12,061 nucleotides of DNA from Pseudomonadota bacterium (GTDB lineage Bacteria > Pseudomonadota > Gammaproteobacteria > Acidiferrobacterales > UBA6901), in assembly GCA_021783175.1 (NCBI GenBank), contig JAJXUF010000093.1, positions 1-12,061 of the forward strand. Reading direction: 5' to 3'. The notes beneath the pieces are model-generated. The model was not told where the DNA came from. It was given only the letters and a program-made list of their open reading frames with translations, and made no database searches. This document shows, piece by piece, positions 1 through 8,316 of the stretch (positions are counted from its first letter, which is position 1; each line of letters opens with the position of its first letter). The position numbers and the translations under genes were made by a program.

Positions 1-363
1 AGCGGCCGTCAGCAGCGCATCTGCCCCCAGCGCCTCCCAGCTGCCGCGCCCGAAAACGGCGTTGGCAAACAGGATCAGCACGCCCGCACAGGTGGCGCGC
101 CAGAATCCGAACATCAGCGTCAGCGCCGCCATGCCATACAGATGAAACGACAGGCCCGGCTTCACCCCGGCGCGGATTTGCCACAAGGCCAGCACCACCA
201 CCGTGGCGCCGAGAAACAGATTCAAGCGCTGCGGATCGGCCAGTTGCCGCCAGTCGCCCGACATCAGCCAGCGCCATCCCAGAAACGCCAGCCCCAGCCA
301 GCCCACCCACAGAAATGATTCGGGGAACACAGATGCAAACAGGGCGGGCGCGGTAAAATTCAT
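1..363 (-). CDS. ECF-type transporter permease, COG3235-like, N-terminal part (cut by window edge)
   Basis: An open frame of 121 codons runs from an ATG at 363 down to base 1 with no stop, so only the N-terminal part is visible. The translation is strongly hydrophobic, with several membrane segments: one near residues 8-34, one near 50-63 and further ones after residue 77. It contains the stretch [21 protein letters not shown], which resembles the G-L-FH-LG-LTLMFG segment of the predicted membrane proteins of COG3235, related to CbiM-type substrate-binding permeases of energy-coupling factor transporters. If so, it sits in the inner membrane and helps take up a metal or small cofactor; the substrate cannot be told. 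It is divergent from the YecA-like gene, with only 49 bp between the two ATGs. Family assignment is from recognition of this segment; that the frame is coding is more certain than the name. Confidence 0.65.
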   Translation of the reverse strand, partial: MNFTAPALFASVFPESFLWVGWLGLAFLGWRWLMSGDWRQLADPQRLNLFLGATVVVLALWQIRAGVKPGLSFHLYGMAALTLMFGFWRATCAGVLILFANAVFGRGSWEALGADALLTAA

Positions 364-412
364 GGCCGGATTTTACGCGATGCGTTCCCACCCCGCCGCC
401 ACGAAAGCGCTT

Positions 413-1171
413 ATGACTTCCACCTCCAGCAAAGCCCTGACCAACGACGAACTGGCCGCCTATAGCGACCTCATACACGACATCGCCGAGCGCGCCGATA
501 TTGCGCTGTCGCTCGAAGGCATCGACGGCTTCGCCACCGCGCTGCTGGTTGCGCCCCGCCCGATCCCGCCGGAAGAATTTTTACCCGTGCTGTTGAGCGA
601 AGCGGACGCCCGCGCGTTCAAGGAAGCAGCCGAGCAACGGCAATTCATGGACTACTTCAACCGCCGCTGGAATGAAATCAAGCGCGCGCTGGCCGCCCCG
701 GTTGAGAATCTGGCCGACCCCAAGGCGCTGGCGCCGCTGATCATGGACTGGGAAGGCCTGCTCGCCGAACTCCCCAAAAAGGAAGCCGACGAAGTCCGGC
801 AGGAGATGCCCGCCTACGGACAATTGTGGGCCGCCGGCTTTTTGATCGTGGTCGAACACTGGGAAGACGACTGGTCGCTGCCCGAAGACAGCAAGGACGA
901 AACCTTCGTCGACGCCTGCCTCGACCCGTTCTACGCGCTGATCACCCCGGAAGCCGACTGGACGCCCGAGGAACGCAAGCTCAACCGCGACGAACACGTC
1001 GCCAGCGCGATCTGGGGCGCTTACGACCTGCGCGAATTCTGGCTCGACCGCGGCTTCGTCCCGCACGCCCCGATCCGCAAGCAACCCGAACCCGGCCGCA
1101 ATGACCTCTGCCCATGCGGCAGCGGCAAGAAATTCAAGAAATGCTGCGGGGTTGACGACACGGTGCATTGA
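413..1171 (+). CDS. UPF0149/YecA family protein with C-terminal SEC-C zinc motif
   Basis: 252 residues from the ATG at 413. The N-terminal two thirds (about residues 10-200) have the look of the UPF0149/YecA family, including a segment [18 protein letters not shown] and an acidic, tryptophan-rich middle. The C-terminus carries a SEC-C motif: [19 protein letters not shown] at residues 227-245, with C233, C235, C244 and C245 as likely zinc ligands, as in the tail of SecA. The function of such proteins is not settled; a role in protein export or binding of a translation or export component is often suggested. The frame is open upstream to 203, but that extension overlaps the opposite permease gene and is low-complexity. 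ATGs at 362 and 380 are possible but would leave no room for two divergent promoters. A hairpin terminator follows at 1201. Confidence 0.8.
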   Translation: MTSTSSKALTNDELAAYSDLIHDIAERADIALSLEGIDGFATALLVAPRPIPPEEFLPVLLSEADARAFKEAAEQRQFMDYFNRRWNEIKRALAAPVENLADPKALAPLIMDWEGLLAELPKKEADEVRQEMPAYGQLWAAGFLIVVEHWEDDWSLPEDSKDETFVDACLDPFYALITPEADWTPEERKLNRDEHVASAIWGAYDLREFWLDRGFVPHAPIRKQPEPGRNDLCPCGSGKKFKKCCGVDDTVH

Positions 1172-1200
1172 ACGTGGATAGTTTGTCTGGCAGAAACTCC

Positions 1201-1229
1201 AATAAAGGCAACCTGTGGGTGCCTTTATT
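1201..1229 (+). terminator. Hairpin terminator after the YecA-like gene
   Basis: aataaaggca at 1201-1210 is perfectly repeated in inverse at 1220-1229 (tgcctttatt) around a 9-base loop. The A-rich left flank and T-rich right flank give an intrinsic terminator shape on both strands, though the GC core is only four pairs. It begins 29 bases after the stop at 1171. No strong uninterrupted T-run follows, so efficiency may be modest. Confidence 0.65.
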
Positions 1230-1566
1230 TATTGCGAATGGGAAAGCCATTTTGGCCGAGACCGTAGTGTTGACGCTGACTTTTCAGACCGTTGTCGGCA
1301 CATATTAGCTGGTCGGAGAGGGGGCACGGGTGGCCGGAATTCGGCCGAAGCTGTCGCTGGAGATTTTGCCGACTGCTTCCGCCATAGACTTGTTACCGGG
1401 CGTAGGCTAGGAAACTCACCGAACGACAGCTTATTGATTCCATCTGCGGCAGGGCACGACCCACAACAATCCGTCGCGGAATGATTACCGAAAGCCTATT
1501 TGACGGCAAACAACAGTCATCTATGGCGCGCGGCGGCTGCGGGAGAATCGGCGGCTGCCCCGACAC
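1230..1566. other. Gene-free stretch between the YecA-like gene and zorD
   Basis: Short open frames exist here on both strands (for example 1215-1484 plus and 1393-1665 minus) but their translations are arginine/proline/serine-rich without recognisable motifs, and none has a convincing ribosome binding site. I see no tRNA, repeat array or insertion sequence end. Short GGCCG-type inverted repeats (around 1332-1345, ggccggaattcggcc) are present. It may be a decayed intergenic or gene remnant at the distal border of the defence operon. Confidence 0.5.
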
Positions 1567-1585
1567 GAAAAAAAGCCGCTCGCTT
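1567..1585 (-). terminator. Probable terminator of the Zorya operon
   Basis: Read on the minus strand, right after the zorD stop (1587-1589) comes AAGC, a five-base loop GAGCG, then GC followed by seven T residues. The stem is only about four pairs, so this is a weak intrinsic terminator by shape. Its place directly after the last gene and the T-run support it. Confidence 0.4.
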
Positions 1586-1586
1586 A

Positions 1587-4500
1587 TCAAGCCAGCGCTG
1601 CCAGCCATTCGCCGTATTGCACCGGGTGGCGCGTCATGCATTCCAGTAGCTGTTGCTTGCCCCACAATTTAACCCCGAGCAATTTTGCCTGCTCTTGCGC
1701 CGCAAGATTAAAGGATTGATTGGTCAGTGCCATGCGTTTGAAACTTATGCCGGGGTAACGGCGCTGATAGGCTACAGCGCCAGCTGCCACCTCCTTCACG
1801 GCGTCCCAACCCAAGGCTTGCCCCTGACGACTGGTACTCTTGCACTGGATCAAAAGCCCATTGCCATCCTGAATCGCGACGACATCGACGCCACCATCAC
1901 CACTGACAGGCGTGCGATGTACCTGAAACCCCTGTTTGCTCCACAGCAGAGCGCAGAAAGCTTCAAAGGCATGACCGTCCATGTTGATTAGCTCATCTTC
2001 ACCCACGGCTCGATCAGGGAGCACCGTTTCGCCCGTTGCATCGGCGAAGTTGCCAAACTCTTCCAGCCGAATATCGTCCGCGCCATTGAGCCAGGTCTTG
2101 GCAGCGATCTCACGTTTTTTGGTAAGCAACTCGTCTAGCCGTTTTTCGAATGTTACGAAGTCGGCATGGACTGTCGGGTAATAGACGGTAACGGGCTTAT
2201 CTTGACCGATTCGATAAGCGCGGTCCGTTGCCTGATCTTCTTTGGCCGGATTCCAGGGGCGGGTGTAATGGATGACATGATTGGCCGCCTGAATATTGAG
2301 ACCAAAACCGACAGCTTGTGTTGACAGGATAATGACATTAAACCCTGACTGTTTCTGGAAAGCATCGATCAGGTTCTGTCGTGATATACCGCTTTTTGAT
2401 TGAACGTCGGTATCACCATTGACGATCGCAGGCCGTTTGCCAAAACGCTCACCGATATAGTGCTGGAGCACACGCTGTATCTCGCGCAGTTCAGTGAACA
2501 CGATTACTTTCTCACCACTTGTTTTAATCCGCTCCAGTGCCTCTAAAAGCCATGCCAGCTTAGGCGAATCGCTCAAGGCATCAGCCAGCGGAGGGTGCAG
2601 GTTTGCAGCTTGGCCCATGGCAATCGGGTGCGCACACAACACTTTCAGCTGATGCAGCATCCCCAGCATGGCCTGGCCGACCCGTTTGCTGTCAGCCACT
2701 GCGATCTTGGCCTTGTGAGCTGATAATGCTTGAGCATACAACTGGCGTTGCCGTTCTGAAATCGGCAATTCCCGACAAGCCATGTCTTCCGTTTTGGGCG
2801 GCAACTTGACGACTTCATCCTTCGTGCGACGCAGCAATTGCGGCGCAAACAAGGCTTGCAGTTCCTCAAGTGCGTCCTTCTCCTTGTCTGTATTCGCTTC
2901 GATTGGGCGTTTGTATCTGCGCCCGAATTCGTTCAGTGCGCCGAGCAGTCCGGGCTGGATGAAATCGAACAGGCACCACAAGTCGGTTAGCGAGTTTTCC
3001 ACCGGCGTTCCGGTCGCGGCGATCTTGAATCGCGCGTGCATGGCTTTGGCGGCGTGCGTGACCAGAGCGGCCGGGGATTTTATTTTCTGCGCCTCGTCGC
3101 AAATCATCACGCTCCATCTTTCACGCGCCAGCGAGAACTCGAAATCGCGCAGGGTCTCGTAGGTCGTCAGAATCAGATTGGCTCTACCTTGCCACCCGGG
3201 TTGCAGAAATCGTTTGAGTCCATCTTTCAGTAAGGCGTCGTCGATTTCGTCTTTTTTCGCTTTGTGCCTAGATAGCGTGGAGCCGTGCAAAGCCAGCACG
3301 TGAAACGTGTCCGCCTGAAAAAAATGCTCAATCTCACGCTGCCAGTTGTCCAAGAGTGCAACAGGTGCGACAACCAGCGCGGGCGGGGATTCGGGATTGG
3401 CTTCAAAAATGCTGGAAAGAAACGCCAGCAGTTGCAGCGTCTTGCCGAGACCCATGTCGTCAGCAAGCAGGCCGCCGCGTGCATATTCTGGCGAGTGCGC
3501 CCACAAATGCTGCAACCAGGCCAGACCTTCTTGCTGGTGCGGCAACAGCTCAACACCTTGTTTTAGGGATGTTGGCAGCGTCGGCGCCTGGGTTTTATCA
3601 AAGCCTTTCAGGGCAAGCTGACGCGCCTCCGAGTAATCAACCGCATCGATGTTATGGCTGGTCAACAAGGTCGGTGGTCGACCATTGGAGCGATCAGATT
3701 TCTCGACAGGGTTGGCCGGAGGGCCTTCTTTCCAGTCACCGGATTTCACGCCAGACAATGCCGAATCCACGTCAGCTTTAAGCGCCTTTGCTTCCACCAG
3801 GCTAATCGGCGCAGGCAGTCCCGGCCAGATCACTTCGGTTTTGCCAGCTTGTTCCGCAGCCTCCACAGCACTACTGAAAGTGTCTTGTTCACCTTTGGAG
3901 AACGGCAGCAGCAGTGTCTGCGCGCTGCCCTGCGGCTTGAACGCAATGCCAACTTCAACTTTTTCTGGCAGCCATTGGGTCGCGCCACCCATGCGCATGA
4001 TGTAGGGTGAGTACACTGGCTTGGCAGCGCCAATGCCTTCCACGCGTGGAGCGTAACCGCTGAGGTCATATACCTCGGTAGCTGAAATCAGTATGCGTGC
4101 GCGTTGCCATTCGACCAGCCATGACCGTGCCTGATCGAGCTGAACTTGTGCAGCGGGATCAAGCTCCAGCTTCCGGCCATCCCACTCAAAGCAGAGCTTG
4201 CGTTCCGTGATGCCGCGTTCCAGGACATCAATAAACGTTTGCAAAGCCTGCGGGGTGGGCAGATGCAGCCATTCAGTTGTGGCGAACTGCTCAGCTTGAG
4301 GCGCTACTTGAATGTCTACCCGCTCAATCAATCCTGCCTTTTCGGCAGCGCTGGCAGGATGACGTATCAAAGCCATCTGAAATGTGTAGAACTGCACGCC
4401 TGCTTGTGCGCGTGCCTGCTCGAAGGTTTCAGGAGGAATAATCGTCGATGCCATCTCACCCAGCACGGCATAAGGATTACGCAAAAACGCCTCGGCGCGT

Positions 4501-5322
4501 TCGCCCGCCACACGGCGACCCGGCATGGCCTTGATCTCGGCCAGCACCTGCCTGACCTCGGGCGCAATCACGATATGCACGATCCCGCCGCCGCCGGGCT
4601 GGGTGTGGTCGTAGCGGGGCGGCACGCTTGCATGGCGGTCGAACACTTCCAGCCACCACGCCGGCGCATTTTGAAACGTAGGCAAGACTTCCACCACAGG
4701 TACGCCACTGATTTCGCTTTGGCTCAACTCCAATCGCAGCGCTTCCGGCGTGAGGACGATCGTTGTTTCCAGGAACCGATCTAGTACTGCGTCGGCTTCC
4801 TCGGCGAGTGCGCGTATGCGACCCCATGCGGCAAAGTGCGAATCGCGATTTTTCTCCTTGTCTGGTCTCCGGGCGAAGCTGCGAACCGCATCAACCAATA
4901 GCCAGACGGGCTCCGGCAGTAATTGATCTATTTTCCCAAGTTTGAGCTGTGCGCCAGTTCGGATCACTTCCTGATTGACGGTCTGGCCTGTTTCATTTCG
5001 CCAGCCATCCAGATAAATATTGAACCCGCCGTCGTTCAACGCGCCCTGGCTGACCAACGCCGGGCGCAAAGTGGAAAATTCCGGCAAACCCAGCAGGGAC
5101 GTACTGTTGAAATGTTCGGGATGATTGAGCAGATCGTAAAGATCAGCCCAGGCTATCGTTAGCCCATTCGTGTCACGCTTGGCGTAGCCTTCCTCTTCAA
5201 GTTGAGCCAGATACGCAGCAAGCGGCTGGTCGGTCGGCTCCAGTTCGCCGGGCGTATCCAGCCATTGTTGCGGGGTGAGTGTGGCGACGAAAAAACCGAG
5301 TCCCGATTCGTCAGCCTGTCAT
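1587..5322 (-). CDS. zorD: ZorD: SNF2-type helicase with C-terminal Mrr-like nuclease (start region frameshifted)
   Basis: Cytoplasmic effector of type I Zorya, an ATP-driven DNA translocase joined to a nuclease that attacks invading DNA. With the start-proximal frameshift removed it is about 1245 residues. The N-terminal ~600 residues are a family-specific region. SNF2 motifs follow: Walker A DDMGLGKT (K628), DEAQ at 743-746, GTPVENSLTDLW, and motif VI QATDRAYRIGQ at 1031-1041. The last ~150 residues are an Mrr/REase-like fold with GDGGVDVV (D1147) and QCKS (K1162), the D...QxK catalytic set. The frame is open from the TGA at 5319-5321 to the stop at 1587, but its first ATG/GTG/TTG is a TTG at 5087 with no ribosome binding site, 78 codons in. 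An ATG at 5322, with AGG 5 bases upstream, lies one base out of frame; dropping one G of ATGACAGG would join it to the frame. So this copy is either broken at codon 3, mis-sequenced, or started unusually. It lies 23 bp after the PIN toxin gene. Confidence 0.88.
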
Positions 5323-5345
5323 ACAAGCCTATGCGTCAAGATTGT

Positions 5346-5756
5346 TCACACAAAAGGATTGCGTATTGTCAGCCGGGCGTCGATGACAAACCCATTCTGC
5401 ATGTCCTCACTGGCAAGCTCGTTGCAGCCGCATTCCAGCGCAGCAGCAAGGATCAGGCTGTCGTAATACGCATAGCGATAACGCTCGGCCAGATTCAAGG
5501 CCAGCGCGATGGTTTCCGCCGTTACCTGATGCACTGCACACACTGCGCGTATTTCTTGCAGCGCCACCGCAATGTCCGGGTAAGCCACGCCAAATTTGCG
5601 ATGCAACACACTCGCCATTTCAGACAACACCTGCGTGCTGACCCAGGCGCGCGCTCCGTCCATTACCAGCCGCCGGGCGCGAGCAAGTTTTTCCGACTCA
5701 TCTTCCGAGTAGAGATACAGCAGGATATTGGTATCGAGGAAGCGTTCAGCGGGCAT
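5346..5756 (-). CDS. vapC: PIN-domain ribonuclease toxin (VapC type)
   Basis: 136 residues from the ATG at 5756. It shows the PIN-domain pattern of acidic residues that bind metal: D8 in FLDTNILLY, E46 in VLSEMASVLH, D99 in YYDSLILAAA, and E117/D118 in LASEDMQNG. PIN toxins cut RNA (tRNA, rRNA or mRNA depending on the member) and are held inactive by a partner antitoxin. The length is normal for VapC. The frame is open further upstream to 5846, but that extension lies inside the antitoxin gene and is proline-rich nonsense; the ATG at 5756 overlaps the antitoxin end by 11 bp, a typical coupled toxin start. It sits between zorC and zorD in the same direction, so it is probably expressed with the Zorya genes. 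Target RNA unknown. Confidence 0.88.
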   Translation of the reverse strand: MPAERFLDTNILLYLYSEDESEKLARARRLVMDGARAWVSTQVLSEMASVLHRKFGVAYPDIAVALQEIRAVCAVHQVTAETIALALNLAERYRYAYYDSLILAAALECGCNELASEDMQNGFVIDARLTIRNPFV

Positions 5757-5949
5757 TGGCTTCGTCCCGGTCGAACCGGAAATCGCGTGTTTTAAGGCGC
5801 ACCGCACTGAAGGCGGGCACGGTGGTGGCGGGTTCACTCTCCGCATCCAGCAAAATCACCCGCACCCGGCGTCCATTCCAGCCGCGCAACTCTGCAGGCA
5901 AATCCACCACGTCGTCGTGAGGCTTGCCGATAAATTCAACTGCTTGCAT
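5746..5949 (-). CDS. Antitoxin partner of the PIN toxin
   Basis: 67 residues. The N-terminal half reads as a small beta-rich domain (VEFIGKPHDDVVDLPAEL, then RVRVILLD), resembling the short antitoxins found just upstream of PIN toxins; I do not see a classic helix-turn-helix or ribbon-helix-helix. The C-terminal tail (KTRDFRFDRDEANAR) is charged, as expected for the part that wraps around a toxin. Its strong ribosome binding site AAGGAG (5957-5962) shares a base with the zorC stop codon, and its last codons overlap the toxin start by 11 bp. It is thus translationally linked to both neighbours. Role as antitoxin is inferred from position, size and look, not from a recognised named family. Confidence 0.78.
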   Translation of the reverse strand: MQAVEFIGKPHDDVVDLPAELRGWNGRRVRVILLDAESEPATTVPAFSAVRLKTRDFRFDRDEANAR

Positions 5950-5956
5950 GTAATTT

Positions 5957-5962
5957 CTCCTT
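5957..5962 (-). promoter_or_regulatory. Strong ribosome binding site of the antitoxin, touching the zorC stop
   Basis: AAGGAG on the minus strand, 7 bases before the antitoxin ATG (5949). Its first A is the last base of the zorC TGA (5964-5962). It is the strongest Shine-Dalgarno sequence in the operon, which would favour antitoxin over toxin output. Confidence 0.75.
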
Positions 5963-7602
5963 CATTTTTTCCACCAACCCTTGCTCTCCGCGAAACGATA
6001 CCCTTGCGACTTCAGATAATCAGCGATATCGCCCTTCGCCTCAAGATGAAAAAACCATAGTGCGCCACCGCTTCTGCGGCGATCTTCGGTTCGTATCGAA
6101 TCAAGGGCGGCGGGACGACGGCGTTCATTATCGGGTGCAGCAGGGCGCGTAGGTATTTGTGACGTTCGGGTGGATTTTGGAATGACGAAGGTCTCATTCG
6201 TCGTGTTGATGCCCAAATCCTTGAGGCCGTGAAATGTGCTAGAGCCGTCGACAAATTTCTTCTCCCATTTGACCAGGCCATCATGATGACTGCCCCAAAA
6301 TGCGTATCGCTGCTTGTCCTTCAAGTCTCCTGGATAATCCAAATAGCCGCGCCCCAGGGTAAAGGGCACGTCGTTTTCAGAATATCCGTAGCAAGCATCC
6401 CCCATTTCGCCAAACTCGACAAAATAATACGCACCAATTTTCATGATGAAGGCGTTTTTGCTGCCGCCCCCGCCATCCAGACGGCTGATGCGACCTTTTT
6501 TCTTTTGTTTGAATTCGACCCAGTCCCGGTCATGGCTGTGCCACAAGTGGCTACCGAGCGCGATGTGCGAAAAGCTGATCTGTTTGATGTAGCGTGCCCA
6601 GAAGCGCAGTCGCCGTGGATCGGCAGCTCTATCGGCGGCAAGCAATTCGAAGAAGTCCCGCAAATCTTCCAGCACCAGCCATTGGCTGACCATTTCCTTC
6701 ACCGCAGGCGCAACATGCCCCCACTTGCCGTGTCTCGAAATCTGCGGGCTTTGCCATGCTTCCAGCGCCTGCGCTTTCAAGCTTTCGTGAGCCGCGTGGT
6801 CCTGGCAAGCGTGGTAACGGGTGAGCAGGAGTTTCAGGCCGTCGTCCCAGAGAAGCTTGTGTTCCTTTAGCAATTGAGCCAACGGCTGCAAAGCAGCCTT
6901 AAACTGATCGTCAGATAAAGTCGAGGCTTCCTGTATCTGCGCCAGCACCAATTCACGCCAGAACCAGCTAGTCGGCGGAATATCAAGCTCTTTCCGAATC
7001 TGATGCAGTCTTTCGTGATTGCCATGCAGGGCCTCTGCTGCATAGGCCGCAGTCGGGTTATCGGATAACAAGCCACGCTCACCGCTCAACGTATTGAGCC
7101 AAGCCAGGCAAGCCAGCAGGTTCGGGTTCGTGCGTCGCAACAAGTTGTCCAAATCATTCTTTAGCCAAGCTCGCAGGCGCTGCCAATTAGCTTTTCCTGC
7201 CGAAGTGATTTCTGGGTCGTAGCGAAAGTACGCATCGAGTAGCCCCAGCCACATCAGGCTTGCGGGTTTACGGTGCTCGATTCCCCCTATGAAATCGGCA
7301 AACGATTTGTCATCTTCGATCAGCGGGGAATGTCCCGCACACCGTTGCGTCAGCCCCCAGCAGGCAAAGTAGAACGACATGCCATCCAGTTCACGTGCGC
7401 CCTGCGCGCGCAAGATTTTTAGCGCGGAGCAGATTCTGTCTGGGGTGGGCGAGACAAGCCGGTCGCCGAGTTGTTTACGAAGGGAGATGACGGTTTTCTG
7501 GATGGCCTTAATGCCGTCGTCAGGCAAGCTGAAATTTGTCGGGGCCAGTCGCTGTACCGACGCATTCAGGCCTTGTTGCAAAGCGTCAATTGGCGACGGC
7601 AT
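5962..7602 (-). CDS. zorC: ZorC: EH-signature domain protein of type I Zorya
   Basis: 546 residues from the ATG at 7602. ZorC is a cytoplasmic Zorya component, known in the E. coli system to bind DNA and act with ZorD; it has no known enzyme fold. The EH-signature region is near residues 340-460: conserved-looking E396 in YYFVEFGEMGDACYGYS and a histidine pair H439/H440 in AFWGSHHDGLVKW supply the E and H that name the family. The frame also opens at a TTG at 7626, but the ATG at 7602 is a better start and overlaps the zorB end by 17 bp. Oddity: residues ~477-515 (nt 6174-6055) are Arg/Pro-rich and unlike the rest. The +1 frame over just this stretch encodes a smoother sequence (NPPERHKYLRALLHP, then PKIAAEAVAHYGF) with more G/C in third positions. 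One extra A in the A4 run (6175-6178) and one missing T in the T6 run (6049-6054) would explain it. Confidence 0.88.
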   Translation of the reverse strand: MPSPIDALQQGLNASVQRLAPTNFSLPDDGIKAIQKTVISLRKQLGDRLVSPTPDRICSALKILRAQGARELDGMSFYFACWGLTQRCAGHSPLIEDDKSFADFIGGIEHRKPASLMWLGLLDAYFRYDPEITSAGKANWQRLRAWLKNDLDNLLRRTNPNLLACLAWLNTLSGERGLLSDNPTAAYAAEALHGNHERLHQIRKELDIPPTSWFWRELVLAQIQEASTLSDDQFKAALQPLAQLLKEHKLLWDDGLKLLLTRYHACQDHAAHESLKAQALEAWQSPQISRHGKWGHVAPAVKEMVSQWLVLEDLRDFFELLAADRAADPRRLRFWARYIKQISFSHIALGSHLWHSHDRDWVEFKQKKKGRISRLDGGGGSKNAFIMKIGAYYFVEFGEMGDACYGYSENDVPFTLGRGYLDYPGDLKDKQRYAFWGSHHDGLVKWEKKFVDGSSTFHGLKDLGINTTNETFVIPKSTRTSQIPTRPAAPDNERRRPAALDSIRTEDRRRSGGALWFFHLEAKGDIADYLKSQGYRFAESKGWWKK

Positions 7603-8314
7603 GGCGCTGCAGTTGGCACTGCCCAAGTGGTGTCAGGTTGGTGGCAGATGCCGATGACGCGGGTAATTTTTCCTTTTCGTCCACGCCCCAAAATTCCAAC
7701 TTGAGCTCCACCCGGCGGCTTTCCTCGTCGGTAGCACGTGCGGAATTCGAGGAGTAACCGCCCACCAGAAATAGTTCTCGGATGCGCTGTTTTTGATCGT
7801 CAGTTAGCGACTGTTCACCCGCCCCAGGTTGGTCATATAGCGCGCATAAAACACTGTGCGCACGCTTCAGACTCAAATCCAGATTGAGTAAATAGCTTCC
7901 GGAGCGATCGGTGTAACCTTCCACCACCACCCGCCGCAACAGTTTTTTCCCACAGGTCGAGTCGGCAAATTCCAGCATGACAGGTGCGAATTCGCGCAGC
8001 TGCCGCGCGCTTGCTGCCGACAGGTTGTAATCAGAAAGGGCAAAACGTGCGCGCGCGCCAAAGCTGACGCGACGATTCTTGATATCCAGCTGAACGCCTG
8101 GCTGTCCAGCGACCAAGTTTTTAACGTTCCCCAGACACGCTTCGATTTCTGCCTCGTGGCGATCATTGCGGCTGGTAATGGCAAACAAGGCCACCGCCAT
8201 GACCACCAGAAACAGCATCATCAATGCCGTCATCAAATCGGCGTAAGAAATCCAGAAAGGCTTCTCGCCTTCGTCTCGTCCTCGTCGGGGAATAACCAGT
8301 CGGGTGCCCAGCAT
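7586..8314 (-). CDS. zorB: ZorB: MotB/OmpA-like peptidoglycan-binding motor subunit
   Basis: 242 residues. ZorB pairs with ZorA in a proton-driven inner-membrane motor and anchors it to the cell wall. A short cytoplasmic N-terminus leads into one membrane helix (about residues 25-47) beginning with WISYADLMTALMML; D26 is the proton-carrying aspartate expected of MotB-type subunits and stands at the position known for E. coli ZorB. The periplasmic part is an OmpA-like peptidoglycan-binding domain: GYTDRSGSYLLNLDLSLKRA (133-152) and ESRRVELKLEF (198-208). Length fits the family. The ATG is 2 bases after the zorA stop (TGACCATG), so the two subunits are coupled in translation. Neighbouring zorC and zorD exclude a flagellar MotB. 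Confidence 0.92.
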   Translation of the reverse strand: MLGTRLVIPRRGRDEGEKPFWISYADLMTALMMLFLVVMAVALFAITSRNDRHEAEIEACLGNVKNLVAGQPGVQLDIKNRRVSFGARARFALSDYNLSAASARQLREFAPVMLEFADSTCGKKLLRRVVVEGYTDRSGSYLLNLDLSLKRAHSVLCALYDQPGAGEQSLTDDQKQRIRELFLVGGYSSNSARATDEESRRVELKLEFWGVDEKEKLPASSASATNLTPLGQCQLQRHAVAN

Positions 8315-8316
8315 GG

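Noticed and set aside
203..412. Upstream extension of the YecA-like frame to 203
   Set aside because: It lies over the opposite-strand permease gene, reads as low-complexity Arg/Pro/Ser sequence and lacks a ribosome binding site; the protein family begins near the ATG at 413.
581..1168. 195-codon minus-strand frame opposite the YecA-like gene
   Set aside because: It is a GC-rich antisense shadow; the plus frame has clear SEC-C and UPF0149 features.
1308..1317. gctggtcgga present at 1308-1317 and again at 10251-10260, on either side of the operon, as possible attachment repeats
   Set aside because: Ten bases is too short in a 12-kb GC-rich window; a near match also occurs inside zorD.
4146..4784. 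212-codon plus-strand frame inside zorD
   Set aside because: Antisense to a continuous, motif-bearing zorD frame and without recognisable motifs.
5202..5795. 197-codon plus-strand frame over the PIN toxin and zorD start
   Set aside because: Antisense shadow; the minus strand carries the PIN acidic residues in order.
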